A DNA stretch of 64,000 bases from JAHJQZ01 sp963667595 (GCA_963667595.2 CAXXWD010000002.1:124001-188000), one strand, 5' to 3'; positions 43,816-53,088 are shown, counted from the stretch's first letter. The notes: generated by a model not told the origin, from the letters alone. Numbers and translations: made by a program.

Positions 43816-45054
43816 GTGCAATTCCTCGTCTATGTTTTCATTGCGATTATTGGTGTTGCCATTGGTGGCATGGCCTATTTTGGCCTGACATTTACTCTGA
43901 TCGAGGCGATCCTCAGCGCCGTTCTGGCCTTTACGCTTTGCGTGGTGATTATGGAACGCACCCTCAGATGGCGGTCCGAACGGCGCATGGAAAAGGCCAT
44001 CGAAGACCTTTCGCGCCTCCTGTCGACGGATGCGCAGGCCGGTCAGGTGCTCTCGCAGCGAATCAATGCACTGACCGATATCGACGCGGGAACGCGTATC
44101 GAGGTGCTCGAAGCCGACCTGTCGGTTCTGGGAACCGTGGTCCGTCAGGTGGCCGAAGCCGTTTCCGATCTCGAAGCCAAGATGATCGTGCCCGAAGCGC
44201 CCGCACCCGCGCCCGAACCCGAGCAGGCCGAGGAAAAACCGGCGGCGGTCAACAAGGAACCGGAACCGGTCATTCCGCTCGAAATGCTGCGGCTGGCCCT
44301 CGACGAAGGCCGGCTGGTTTTCCATATGCAGCCGATGATCACCCTGCCGCAGCGGCGCACCTACGGCTTCGATCTCGTTCCGCGTCTGAAACTTGAAGAC
44401 GGCGATCTGGCCGACGCGCCCGATTTCATGCCGCGAAACAACGGGCGGGATCTGGTCCGCCGCATCGAACGGGCCGGCATCGAAGAGGCGGTCACACTTA
44501 TCAGGCGCGCGCGCTCTTCGGGCCAACCGGCTGTGATCTACGTGCCCGTTTCGCGTGCGAGCCTCAACCAGCGCGAAAACGCGGAGGAACTGGTGGGCCT
44601 GTTCGATGCGAACAGCGTGATCGTCAAGAGCCTCATCCTGCGCCTGTCGGAAGCCGACTGGCGCGCCATGAGCGCCGTCGAACGCAAAGTCGCCGCCGCT
44701 TTTCGTGCCAAGGGCATCCGCTTCGCCATAACCCGCGCCAAAACCCTCCGGCTCGATTTCAACGAGCTGGCGGGCATGGGCGTAACCTCCATTCGTATCG
44801 ACGCCGAAACCTTTGCCAACGATCCGTCCTCGTTGACCGACTTCCATTCATCGGACATTTCGGCGTATATCGCTCGCTTCGACATCGACTTGATGGTTGA
44901 AAACGCCCGCACCGAACAGCAGATTCTGTCTGCGCTCGAAGACGGGATCAAATATGCCCAAGGTCCGCACATTGCCGTTCCGGTTCCCGTGCGGGCTGAT
45001 CTCATGGTACGCCGCGATGCGCCCGTACCGACAAAACACGCGACCTCCGGCTAG
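43816..45054 (+). CDS. membrane-anchored degenerate EAL domain protein (TipF-like)
   Basis: A 412-residue protein from GTG 43816; the frame is open to 43624, but that stretch has no protein-like character. Two N-terminal membrane helices (about 2-24 and 28-48) are followed by a coiled coil (about 52-122), a Pro/Glu linker (125-152) and an EAL-like domain (about 155-395). The signature motif is YGFDLVPRL (183-191) where active enzymes have an E-x-L in a similar context, and other metal ligands are not evident. This layout is that of TipF, a c-di-GMP-responsive flagellum-positioning protein of Caulobacter. No phosphodiesterase activity is expected. Confidence 0.78.
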   Translation: MQFLVYVFIAIIGVAIGGMAYFGLTFTLIEAILSAVLAFTLCVVIMERTLRWRSERRMEKAIEDLSRLLSTDAQAGQVLSQRINALTDIDAGTRIEVLEADLSVLGTVVRQVAEAVSDLEAKMIVPEAPAPAPEPEQAEEKPAAVNKEPEPVIPLEMLRLALDEGRLVFHMQPMITLPQRRTYGFDLVPRLKLEDGDLADAPDFMPRNNGRDLVRRIERAGIEEAVTLIRRARSSGQPAVIYVPVSRASLNQRENAEELVGLFDANSVIVKSLILRLSEADWRAMSAVERKVAAAFRAKGIRFAITRAKTLRLDFNELAGMGVTSIRIDAETFANDPSSLTDFHSSDISAYIARFDIDLMVENARTEQQILSALEDGIKYAQGPHIAVPVPVRADLMVRRDAPVPTKHATSG

Positions 45055-45086
45055 CGCAGCCGGCAACACCCGACAAGAGGACTGAC

Positions 45087-45950
45087 ATGCCTACCGGCCA
45101 ATTGGTCACCACCGGTCTTTCGGCGCTCGCCCCAGAATACGACGCCGTTTTCTGCGACATCTGGGGCGTTGTGCATAACGGGGTCGCCCCCCACACGGAC
45201 GCGGTTGCCGCCCTGACCCGCTATCGCAAGGACGGCGGTCATGTCATCCTGATCACCAATGCCTCGCGACCGACGCCCCAGATCGTGGAAATGCTCGAGA
45301 GCATGCAGATCGGGCCGGAGGTTTACGACCGCATCGTCAGTTCCGGCGATGTCACCCGCGAGCTGGTGCGCGCCTTTTCCGGAAAGATCATCCATTTCGT
45401 CGGTCCGCGGACCGACGCTCCGATGATCGAGGGATTGAGCGTGGCCAAGGGCGAACCGGAAGAGGCGGCGGCTGTCGTGGTGACTGGTCTCGAAAAGTCG
45501 GACGACCTGCCGGAAGCCTATAAGGATCGGCTCGAAGACTGGCTCGGCCATCGCCTGCCGCTGATCTGCGCCAATCCGGACGTGACCGTCGAGGTGGGCG
45601 ATACCATCGAATATTGCGCCGGCGCGCTGGCGGAAATCTACGCCGATATGGGCGGTCGTGTCGAAATGGCCGGCAAACCCTATCCGCCGATCTACGAGGT
45701 GGCCTTCCACATGCTCGAAGAAGCGGCGGGCCGGCGCATCGAGACATCCCGTATCCTTGCCATCGGCGACGCGGTGAGAACCGATGCCCTCGGTGCGGCG
45801 CGTTTCGGGCTCGATTTCCTCTTTATCACCGGTTCGCTGCACGCCGACGAACTCGACGCCTTTTCCGGTGCGAACGAAACGAGGGTGATCGAGGCGGTGG
45901 CGCCAAGCCGGGCCAAGCTTGTCGGGCACATGCCGAGACTGATGTGGTAA
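45087..45950 (+). CDS. HAD superfamily class IIA hydrolase (TIGR01459 type)
   Basis: A 287-residue NagD/PGP-like HAD protein. Motif 1 is FCDIWGVVHNG: the nucleophile Asp24 is kept, but the second Asp of DxD is Trp26, as in the TIGR01459 subfamily. Motif 2 is ITNASR, the class IIA cap spans about 80-190, and motif 4 is AIGDAVRTDALGA. The substrate is unknown; in alphaproteobacteria the gene is often next to ribF, as here (94 bp away). Its ATG 45087 is 32 bp after the EAL-like gene. Confidence 0.87.
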   Translation: MPTGQLVTTGLSALAPEYDAVFCDIWGVVHNGVAPHTDAVAALTRYRKDGGHVILITNASRPTPQIVEMLESMQIGPEVYDRIVSSGDVTRELVRAFSGKIIHFVGPRTDAPMIEGLSVAKGEPEEAAAVVVTGLEKSDDLPEAYKDRLEDWLGHRLPLICANPDVTVEVGDTIEYCAGALAEIYADMGGRVEMAGKPYPPIYEVAFHMLEEAAGRRIETSRILAIGDAVRTDALGAARFGLDFLFITGSLHADELDAFSGANETRVIEAVAPSRAKLVGHMPRLMW

Positions 45951-46044
45951 CCGGAAACAGGGCGCGGTACCTCGCCGCTCTTGCATTCGATGAAAAGACG
46001 CGGCAGTTTCCCGCCACGCCTTGTCCCCCGCCGGAAATTCCGCA

Positions 46045-47019
46045 GTGTCTGCTTTCACTCTTTTGAGATCTCTTGATGCCGTGCCGCCTTCGCTGAAGGG
46101 CGGAGTCGTCGCTATCGGCAATTTCGACGGGTGCCATCGCGGCCATCAGCACATCCTCAACGAGGCGAACCGGCTGGCCCGGGAAGCGGGTACGCCCTCG
46201 ATCTTGCTGACCTTCGAGCCGCATCCGCGCGACGTCTTCGCGCCCGAGCCGTTCCTGTTCCGCTTGAGCGATGGCGAACAAAAGGCGCGCCTTGCCGCCG
46301 CCTTGGGCTTCACCGGCATCGTCATCATGCCGTTTTCGCGGAGCCTTGCCGCCGTCGAGGCCGAGGCGTTCGTCAAGGACTATCTCGTCGAGGCGCTCGG
46401 CGCGTCCGCGGTGGTGGTCGGCTCCGATTTCCATTTCGGCCGAGCCCGGGCCGGTACGCCCCGATATTTGCGTGAAGCGGGCGAACGGCACGGTTTTGCG
46501 GTCCATCAGCTCGATCTTATCGGCGAAGGCGACGAGGCGATTTCCTCGACACGTGTCCGCGAGGCGCTGAAAGCGGGCGAGATCACGCGCGCAAACGCTC
46601 TTTTGGGCTATCACTGGATCGTCGAAGGCACGGTGATCAAGGGCGACCAGCGCGGCCGCACGCTCGGATTCCCGACCGCTAATTTCTCCCTTCCCGGCAC
46701 GTCCGGTCTCGCCGAAGGCGTCTACACCATCCGCGTCAAACTCGGCAACCGGCTGTTCAATGGCGTGGCCGGCCATGGCAAGCCGACATTCGACAACACC
46801 CACCCGCCCTTCGAGGCCCATATTCTCGATTTCGACGAAGACATCTACGGTGCCTATATCGAAGTGGCGATGGTTAGCCACTTGCGCCAGAATTTCCATT
46901 TCGCCGGGGTTGACGCCCTGATTGCGCAGATGAACAGGGACAAGCTCAGGGCGCGTGAAATCCTCGCCAAAGAAAAGCCCTTGAGCGAACTCGACCGGCA
47001 TCTCGGCTTCATTATCTAG
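46045..47019 (+). CDS. ribF: bifunctional riboflavin kinase / FAD synthetase
   Basis: A 324-residue RibF that phosphorylates riboflavin to FMN and adenylates it to FAD. The N-terminal adenylyltransferase domain has GNFDGCHRGHQ (about 25-35) and ISSTRVREAL; the C-terminal kinase domain starts near 180 with GDQRGRTLGFPTAN. GTG 46045 (GGAA upstream) gives the usual N-terminus; a TTG at 46021 is possible. No FMN riboswitch is visible upstream. Confidence 0.92.
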   Translation: MSAFTLLRSLDAVPPSLKGGVVAIGNFDGCHRGHQHILNEANRLAREAGTPSILLTFEPHPRDVFAPEPFLFRLSDGEQKARLAAALGFTGIVIMPFSRSLAAVEAEAFVKDYLVEALGASAVVVGSDFHFGRARAGTPRYLREAGERHGFAVHQLDLIGEGDEAISSTRVREALKAGEITRANALLGYHWIVEGTVIKGDQRGRTLGFPTANFSLPGTSGLAEGVYTIRVKLGNRLFNGVAGHGKPTFDNTHPPFEAHILDFDEDIYGAYIEVAMVSHLRQNFHFAGVDALIAQMNRDKLRAREILAKEKPLSELDRHLGFII

Positions 47020-47046
47020 GGTCGGGGGCTCCAAAGCGCCCGACCC
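47019..47046 (+). terminator. hairpin directly after ribF
   Basis: GGGTCGGG (47019-47026) and CCCGACCC (47039-47046), 12-nt loop, then GGAAAAAG. The stem begins on the last base of the stop codon. No T tract, so a weak terminator call. Confidence 0.45.
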
Positions 47047-47191
47047 GGAAAAAGCCTTCTCGGGATGCATGTTTCAGGACATGAGGCCGGTTTTTCGGCC
47101 CGAACGTGCGACCGAACTAGAAACTGATCCGCGCGACTGATAAAGCAACGCCGGATTTCAAAGGACTTCCGTTCGAATTACCGGTACCCAA

Positions 47192-50100
47192 ATGACCGAC
47201 ACGACCACTCAAGCGACGGAAAAAGACTATTCCGCCACGCTTTTCCTGCCCCAGACCGATTTTCCCATGCGCGCGGGCCTGCCCAAGCGCGAACCCGACT
47301 GGCTTAAGCGCTGGCAGGACATGGACCTTTATTCCCGTCTGCGCGAACAGGCCAGAGACAGGGAAAAGTTCACCCTTCACGATGGCCCGCCCTATGCCAA
47401 TGGCAACATCCATATCGGGCACTCGCTCAACAAGATCCTGAAGGACCTCGTTACGCGCAGTAAGCAGATGCTCGGCTACAACTCGGCCTATGTGCCGGGC
47501 TGGGACTGCCACGGTCTGCCGATCGAATGGAAGATCGAGGAACAGTATCGCGCCAAGGGCAAGAACAAGGACGAGGTGCCGATCAACGAGTTCCGCAAGG
47601 AATGCCGCACCTTCGCCGAGCACTGGGTCGATGTGCAGCGCGCGGAATTCAAGCGGCTCGGCGTCATCGGCGACTGGGACAATCCCTATCTGACGATGAG
47701 CTACGACGCCGAGGCGGTGATCGCCGGTGAACTGATGAAGTTCGCCATTTCCGGCCAGCTCTATCGCGGCTCAAAGCCCGTCATGTGGTCGGTGGTCGAG
47801 CGTACGGCTCTGGCCGAAGCCGAGATCGAATATCACGATTACGAGTCCGAAACGATCTGGGTGAAATTCCCGGTACAGTCCGGCACGCATACCGACGCCT
47901 TCGTCGTCATCTGGACGACGACCCCGTGGACCATCCCCGGCAACCGCGCCATCTGCTATTCGTCGCGCATCGCCTACGGGCTTTACGAGGTCACAACGGC
48001 CGAGAATGATTTCGGACCGCAGCCCGGCGAAAAGCTGATCTTCGCTGATGTGCTAGCTGAAGAGAGTGCCAAAAAGGCCAAGGTCACCTTTACCCGGCTT
48101 GGCGACGTCACGACCGAGGAACTGAGTGCAATCCTGTGCGATCACCCGCTCAAGGGTCTGGGTGGCGGCTATCAGTTTGCCGTGCCGCTTCTGGATGGCG
48201 ATCACGTCACCGACGATACCGGCACCGGGTTTGTGCATACCGCGCCAGGGCACGGCGCTGACGACTACAATATCTGGACGGCCAGGACCCGCGAGATCGC
48301 CGCCAAGGGTGTCGATACGACGATCCCCTTCACCGTCGACGATGCCGGCTATCTGACCAAGGATGCGCCGGGCTTCGGGCCGGACGCGGAAGGCGGGCCG
48401 GCCCGCGTCATCGACGACAAGGGCAACAAGGGCGACGCCAACAAGCGGGTGATCGCGGCGCTGATCGATGCCGACAGGCTGTTCACGCGCGGACGATTGA
48501 AGCATCAATATCCGCATTCCTGGCGCTCTAAGAAGCCGATCATTTTCCGCAACACCCCGCAATGGTTCGTCCATATGGACAAGGATCTCAAGGGCGTGAT
48601 CTTCGATTCCGCCGGCGCCATGAAGACGACGCCGCGCGATGGCGAGGATACGCTCAGGACCCGTGCGCTTGCGGCCATCGACAAGACGCGTTTCGTGCCG
48701 CCGCAGGGCCAGAACCGGCTGCACTCGATGATCGCCGACCGGCCCGACTGGGTGCTCAGCCGCCAGCGCGCCTGGGGCGTGCCGATCGCCGTGTTCCGCA
48801 ATCCGGAAACCGGGCGCATCATCCCCGGTCCGGACTTCGAACGCTCGGACGAACTGCGCCAGCGCATCATGACCGCCTTCGAGACCGAGGGCGCCGACGC
48901 CTGGTTCGCCGACGGGGCCAAGGAACGCTTCCTTGCCGGTCTTGTCGACGATTTCGACGCCTGGGAGCAGGTTCGTGACATCCTCGACGTCTGGTTCGAC
49001 AGCGGATCGACCCATGTCTTCGTGCTTGGCAACAAGCAGAAATGGCCGCATTTGAGATTTCCGGCCTCGCTGTATCTGGAAGGCTCGGACCAGCATCGCG
49101 GCTGGTTCCATTCCTCGCTCTTGGAAAGCTGCGGCACCAAGGGCGTCGCGCCTTATGACAGCGTTCTGACCCATGGCATGACCATGGACAAGGACGGCAT
49201 GAAGATGTCGAAATCGCTGGGCAACACCATCGCCCCGCAGGACATCATCAAGCAGTACGGCGCCGACATCCTTCGGTTGTGGACCGCAACGATCGATTAC
49301 TCCGAGGACCATCGCATCGGCGAGGAAATCCTCAAGACCGTGGTCGAAAACTACCGCAAACTGAGGAACACCATCCGCTGGATGCTTGGCAATCTGGCGC
49401 ATTTCAAGCCCGAGGAGGCGGTCGATCCCGCTGCCATGCCGGAGTTGGAGCGCCTGATGCTGTCGCGTCTGGTCAGCCTCGATAAAATCGTGCGCGAATC
49501 CTACGACAATTACGACTACAAGCACGTGGTTTCGACGCTGTCGAACTTCATGAATATCGAACTGTCGGCCTTCTATTTCGACATCCGCAAGGACGCGCTT
49601 TATTGCGATCCGATTTCGAGCGTGAAGCGCCGCGCCGCGCTGACGGTTCTCGACAAGCTGTTCAACCATCTGGTCGTCTGGCTCGCCCCCGTGCTCGCCT
49701 TCACCACCGAGGAAGCCTGGCTCGAACGCCATGCGGAACAGGGGGCTTCGGTCCATCTCGAACTCTTCCCCGATGTGCCGTCCGCCTGGGAGGACGCCAG
49801 GCTCGAGGCCAAATGGGCCTTGATCCGCAAGGTCCGGCGTGTTGTGACCGGTGCCCTCGAAATCGAGCGCAAGAACAAAACCATTGGGTCCTCGCTGGAA
49901 GCCGCGCCCGTGGTTCACATCGCCGATGCCGATCTCATCGTGGCCTTGCACGGTCAGGATTTCGCCGAAATCTGCATTACTTCGGGCATCAGGATCGTGC
50001 AGGGCGAAGGTCCGGCCGAAGCCTTCCGTCTTGATGACGTGCCCGGCGTGTCGGTTGTTTTCGCCCGGGCCGAGGGGAAGCGCTGCGCCCGCTCGTGGAA

Positions 50101-50194
50101 AGTTTTAAAGGATGTCGGTTCGGATCCGGACTATCCCGATATCAGCCCCCGCGACGCGCAGGCCATGCGCGAACGCGCGGCGGCGGGGCTGTAG
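47192..50194 (+). CDS. ileS: isoleucine--tRNA ligase
   Basis: A 1000-residue class I synthetase. HIGH is at 74-77 (NGNIHIGHSL), KMSKS at 671-675, the editing CP1 domain in between (WTTTPWTIPGNRA, DDTGTGFVHTAPGHG), and SGSTHVF/SDQHRGWFHSSL motifs near 610-640 place it with bacterial IleRS. The C-terminus ends soon after residue 980 without the zinc-finger Cys cluster of E. coli IleRS, which is common in alphaproteobacteria. The start ATG 47192 has a weak ribosome binding site. It lies upstream of lspA, a classical neighbour. Confidence 0.96.
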   Translation: MTDTTTQATEKDYSATLFLPQTDFPMRAGLPKREPDWLKRWQDMDLYSRLREQARDREKFTLHDGPPYANGNIHIGHSLNKILKDLVTRSKQMLGYNSAYVPGWDCHGLPIEWKIEEQYRAKGKNKDEVPINEFRKECRTFAEHWVDVQRAEFKRLGVIGDWDNPYLTMSYDAEAVIAGELMKFAISGQLYRGSKPVMWSVVERTALAEAEIEYHDYESETIWVKFPVQSGTHTDAFVVIWTTTPWTIPGNRAICYSSRIAYGLYEVTTAENDFGPQPGEKLIFADVLAEESAKKAKVTFTRLGDVTTEELSAILCDHPLKGLGGGYQFAVPLLDGDHVTDDTGTGFVHTAPGHGADDYNIWTARTREIAAKGVDTTIPFTVDDAGYLTKDAPGFGPDAEGGPARVIDDKGNKGDANKRVIAALIDADRLFTRGRLKHQYPHSWRSKKPIIFRNTPQWFVHMDKDLKGVIFDSAGAMKTTPRDGEDTLRTRALAAIDKTRFVPPQGQNRLHSMIADRPDWVLSRQRAWGVPIAVFRNPETGRIIPGPDFERSDELRQRIMTAFETEGADAWFADGAKERFLAGLVDDFDAWEQVRDILDVWFDSGSTHVFVLGNKQKWPHLRFPASLYLEGSDQHRGWFHSSLLESCGTKGVAPYDSVLTHGMTMDKDGMKMSKSLGNTIAPQDIIKQYGADILRLWTATIDYSEDHRIGEEILKTVVENYRKLRNTIRWMLGNLAHFKPEEAVDPAAMPELERLMLSRLVSLDKIVRESYDNYDYKHVVSTLSNFMNIELSAFYFDIRKDALYCDPISSVKRRAALTVLDKLFNHLVVWLAPVLAFTTEEAWLERHAEQGASVHLELFPDVPSAWEDARLEAKWALIRKVRRVVTGALEIERKNKTIGSSLEAAPVVHIADADLIVALHGQDFAEICITSGIRIVQGEGPAEAFRLDDVPGVSVVFARAEGKRCARSWKVLKDVGSDPDYPDISPRDAQAMRERAAAGL

Positions 50195-50220
50195 GGCGTT
50201 CATTGGGAAAACGCCGGTTT

Positions 50221-50276
50221 TCCCCTCCCCTTGATGGGGAGGGTGGCCCGGCAAAGCCGGATCGGGCGGGGTGGCG
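50221..50276. repeat. dispersed GC-rich repeat, first half (between ileS and lspA)
   Basis: CTCCCCTTGATGGGGAG hairpin, CCCGGCAAAGCCGG hairpin and a G-rich tail, matching 27614-27668. Confidence 0.68.
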
Positions 50277-50369
50277 CCACAGGCGCGAAACCCTGCCCGG
50301 ATCCTCAAGCCGACCCCGCGGGCGCGGTGCCCCGGTTCTTGGACGGGGGCTTTACATGAAGGAAGCCGT

Positions 50370-50966
50370 GTGACGACATCCGGGACATCGGGCACTCCCC
50401 CTGCTCCAACCCCCACCCCCGGCCCCTTCCCACAAGGGGGAGGGGAGCGTCGGCCAATTCTGCTGGGTCCCGCCCTCAAGGGCAGCCTTGTTGCCGGTCT
50501 TGTCGCCTTCCTTCTCGATCGTGGTCACAAGCTCATCCAGCTCGAGATGATGGGCTGGCGCGACATGTGCCCGCCACCGGACACGACGGTTTTTTGCCCG
50601 CATCAGGCCATCACGCCGTTTTTCGATTACGTGCTCGTGTGGAATCCCGGCATTTCCTACGGACTTTTACGGGACGTGCCCATCCCGGCTCTTTTCGTCT
50701 TGATGCTTTTTGCCACCGGTGTTTTGGCATGGTGGTGGATAAAGGCGGACACGGTTCTGACCCGCTACGGGCTCGCCATCGCGATCGGCGGTGCCGTTTC
50801 GCACCTGATCGACCGGCTGGTTTACGGCGCGGTGCCGGATTTTTTCCTGTTTTTCTGGCAGAACCTGTCGTTCTACGTGTTCAACCTTTCCGACACCGCC
50901 ATCACGCTCGGCGTGATTTTGTTGCTCTTGGACATGGTTTTGCCCCAAAGAAAGGTCCCTGCTTGA
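50370..50966 (+). CDS. lspA: lipoprotein signal peptidase
   Basis: A 198-residue LspA with four membrane helices; it cleaves the signal peptide from prolipoproteins. The catalytic pair is Asp148 (HLIDRLVYG) and Asp175 (FNLSDTAITLG); WNPGISYGLL (91-100) is the second conserved block. The usual Asn in GGxxGNxxDR is His here. No ATG, GTG or TTG lies in frame between 50370 and the first helix, so GTG 50370 (AAGGAAG just upstream) must be used. As a result about 30 N-terminal residues (PAPTPTPGPFPQGGGERR) are encoded by the dispersed repeat at 50409-50448. A lipoprotein gene follows. Confidence 0.87.
   Translation: MTTSGTSGTPPAPTPTPGPFPQGGGERRPILLGPALKGSLVAGLVAFLLDRGHKLIQLEMMGWRDMCPPPDTTVFCPHQAITPFFDYVLVWNPGISYGLLRDVPIPALFVLMLFATGVLAWWWIKADTVLTRYGLAIAIGGAVSHLIDRLVYGAVPDFFLFFWQNLSFYVFNLSDTAITLGVILLLLDMVLPQRKVPA
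50409..50448. repeat. dispersed GC-rich repeat, second half, inside lspA
   Basis: CCCCCACCCCCGGCCCC then TTCCCACAAGGGGGAGGGG, the counterpart of 27690-27727. It is translated in frame as the Pro/Gly-rich N-terminus of LspA. Confidence 0.65.
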
Positions 50967-51059
50967 CCGGGTTACGGCCAGTGTCTGGTTTGATCTGCGG
51001 AAATGGTGCTATAAGCGCCTTCGCCGAGGCAGGACGATAATAGTTCAGGGGCGTTGTGG

Positions 51060-51674
51060 ATGTCAGGGCAGAGCGGTGCAAGGTATATCGGGGTCGCGGG
51101 CGCAGCATTGTTGCTGGCGGTCACGCTTTCAGCCTGCACCACCATCGAGGGCACCAACGCCGTCGGCGATATCAAGACGTTTGAACGCGAGGTCGGACGC
51201 GAGACCCTCAAGGGTCTTGGCATGATTCCGCGCGAAACCAAGGCGCCGATCGAAACGCCGCGCGGACTTCTGGCGCTGCCCAAGGATGGTGTCGAAGTGC
51301 CGCCGCCCAGCGCCGAAACCAGCCTGGCCGAGCTGCCCGTAGACAGTGACAAAGCCAAGATCGATACCACCGGGTTGAGCGCCGAGCAGCTTAAAAAGAT
51401 CCGCAAGATCGTCGTCTTCGACGGAATCGCCGATTCCGGTCGCAGGCTGACCGATGCCGAGATCGCCCAGCTGGTCAGGCACGTCGAATCCGGACGGCTG
51501 CGTCTCGCGCTCAATGCCGACACCCCGCTCTGGGTTCCCGACCAGAAATACTTCACCATCAGCGTCGGCGGTCAGGATGCGGTCTGTCTTGCGGCCAATG
51601 GCGACCTGGTGCCACTGGACGATCCGGCCTGCCCGCCCGATATCCGCGCCAAAATCGCCCAGCAGCAGAGTTAA
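51060..51674 (+). CDS. hypothetical lipoprotein
   Basis: 204 residues from ATG 51060 (AGGGGCG upstream). A lipoprotein signal peptide ends in the lipobox LSAC with Cys26 as the lipidation site, fitting the lspA gene 93 bp upstream. The mature part is hydrophilic, Pro/Glu-rich in the middle (about 70-105), with a short folded-looking end (IAQLVRHVESGRLRLALNADTPLWVPD). I recognise no domain; similar lipoproteins next to lspA occur in Hyphomicrobiales as DUF-type proteins. Confidence 0.75.
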   Translation: MSGQSGARYIGVAGAALLLAVTLSACTTIEGTNAVGDIKTFEREVGRETLKGLGMIPRETKAPIETPRGLLALPKDGVEVPPPSAETSLAELPVDSDKAKIDTTGLSAEQLKKIRKIVVFDGIADSGRRLTDAEIAQLVRHVESGRLRLALNADTPLWVPDQKYFTISVGGQDAVCLAANGDLVPLDDPACPPDIRAKIAQQQS

Positions 51675-51684
51675 GAGACTTTTC

Positions 51685-53088
51685 ATGGCCGATGCCTCCT
51701 CAACGCCGGCGCCGCATTCGGGCGAACGGCTCGCCAAGGTGATTGCCCGCGCGGGTTTGTGCTCCCGCCGCGACGCGGAAAAATGGATCGCCGACGGCCG
51801 CGTCAACGTCGATGGCAAGCGCGTCACCTCTCCCGTCATCAACGTGACCGGCGCCGAGGTGATTCTGGTCGATGGAGAACCGCTCGCCGCCCGTCACGGC
51901 ACGCGGCTCTGGCTTTATCACAAGCCGGCCGGGCTGGTCGTGACCGAGAAGGATCCCGAAGGCCGGCCGACCATTTTCCCGGCCCTTGCCGAAAAGGGCC
52001 TGCCGCGCGTCATCACGGTCGGGCGGCTCGACATCAACACCGAAGGACTGTTGCTCCTGACCAATGATGGCGGGCTCAAGCGCGTGCTCGAACTGCCTTC
52101 GACCGGCTGGCTCAGAAAATACCGCGTGCGCGCCTTCGGCTCCATCGATCAGGCGCGGCTCGATACGCTCAAGGCGGGCATGACGGTCGATGGCGTAACC
52201 TACGGGCCGATCGAGGCGGTGCTCGAACGCGTGCAGGGCGGCAATGTCTGGCTGCTCGTGTCGCTGCGCGAAGGCAAGAACCGCGAAGTCAAGAACGTGC
52301 TCGGCGCGCTCGGGCTGGTGGTCAACCGGCTGATCCGGGTGTCCTATGGTCCGTTCCAGCTCGGCGACATGCCGGTTGGCGCAGTGTCGCTGGTCAAGGC
52401 CAAGGTGTTGCGCGACCAGCTTGGCGACCGGCTGGCTGCCGAGGCCGCCGTTGATTTCGACAGCGCCTTTCCAGACGATCTGGTGGCCAAGACGCCGCAA
52501 AAGCCAACGCGCAATCCGCGCGATCCCAATGCGCGACTGCGTGGCCGCCCGGAGCGCCCGGTGAAATCGGCGCCCGCACCCAAGCCGAAAACCGGCGAGC
52601 CACGTTTCGCCAAACAACGCGCCGAAGGCAAGGCGCCGCCCAAATCCGACCGTGAGCCGCGCCGTTTCGACGAGCCGAAACCGGCAATGCGGCGTGTGCT
52701 GTTCGACGATGGGCGCGAACTTCTCGAAGAGGCGCCACGCGTCCGCCGCGACAGGGACGATCGCCCGTCCGGGGATGGCGAGAGGCCTTTTTCCAAGCGC
52801 GGTGACCGTCCCGATCGCGCGCCCGCCGATCGCAAGGGTCCGCCGCGGTCCGGCGACCGGTCGCAGGGCCGTCCGGACGGCCGACCGCAATCGCGTGGCG
52901 AAGGGAGATCGTCTTTTCGAAAGGACGACAAGCCGTCGTTTCGCGGTGGCGACAAACCGCAGTCCCGCAGTGGTGGGCGTCCCGGCGGACGCTCCGGCGA
53001 CAGGCCCGGCGGCAAGCCGTTCGGCAAACCCTCCGGTCCGCGCCGCGGCGGTGGCAAGCCCTCAACCCCGCGCGGCAGGGAGCGCTAG
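51685..53088 (+). CDS. RsuA/RluB-family pseudouridine synthase with long basic tail
   Basis: 467 residues from ATG 51685, 10 bp after the lipoprotein gene. An S4 RNA-binding domain (about 12-60, ERLAKVIARAGLCSRRDAEKWI) precedes the catalytic domain (about 70-250) with Asp116 in VGRLDINTEGLLLLTNDG; this places it in the RsuA/RluB/RluE/RluF group, and RluB (23S rRNA U2605) is the most common alphaproteobacterial member. The last about 190 residues are a disordered Arg/Gly/Pro/Asp tail (DRPSGDGERP, RSGGRPGGRSGDRPGGK), likely for RNA binding. The next gene, rsmD, starts right after the stop codon. Confidence 0.9.
   Translation: MADASSTPAPHSGERLAKVIARAGLCSRRDAEKWIADGRVNVDGKRVTSPVINVTGAEVILVDGEPLAARHGTRLWLYHKPAGLVVTEKDPEGRPTIFPALAEKGLPRVITVGRLDINTEGLLLLTNDGGLKRVLELPSTGWLRKYRVRAFGSIDQARLDTLKAGMTVDGVTYGPIEAVLERVQGGNVWLLVSLREGKNREVKNVLGALGLVVNRLIRVSYGPFQLGDMPVGAVSLVKAKVLRDQLGDRLAAEAAVDFDSAFPDDLVAKTPQKPTRNPRDPNARLRGRPERPVKSAPAPKPKTGEPRFAKQRAEGKAPPKSDREPRRFDEPKPAMRRVLFDDGRELLEEAPRVRRDRDDRPSGDGERPFSKRGDRPDRAPADRKGPPRSGDRSQGRPDGRPQSRGEGRSSFRKDDKPSFRGGDKPQSRSGGRPGGRSGDRPGGKPFGKPSGPRRGGGKPSTPRGRER

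Noticed and set aside
48053..49951. 632-codon - strand frame opposite ileS
   Set aside because: Antisense shadow; ileS motifs on the + strand are unambiguous.
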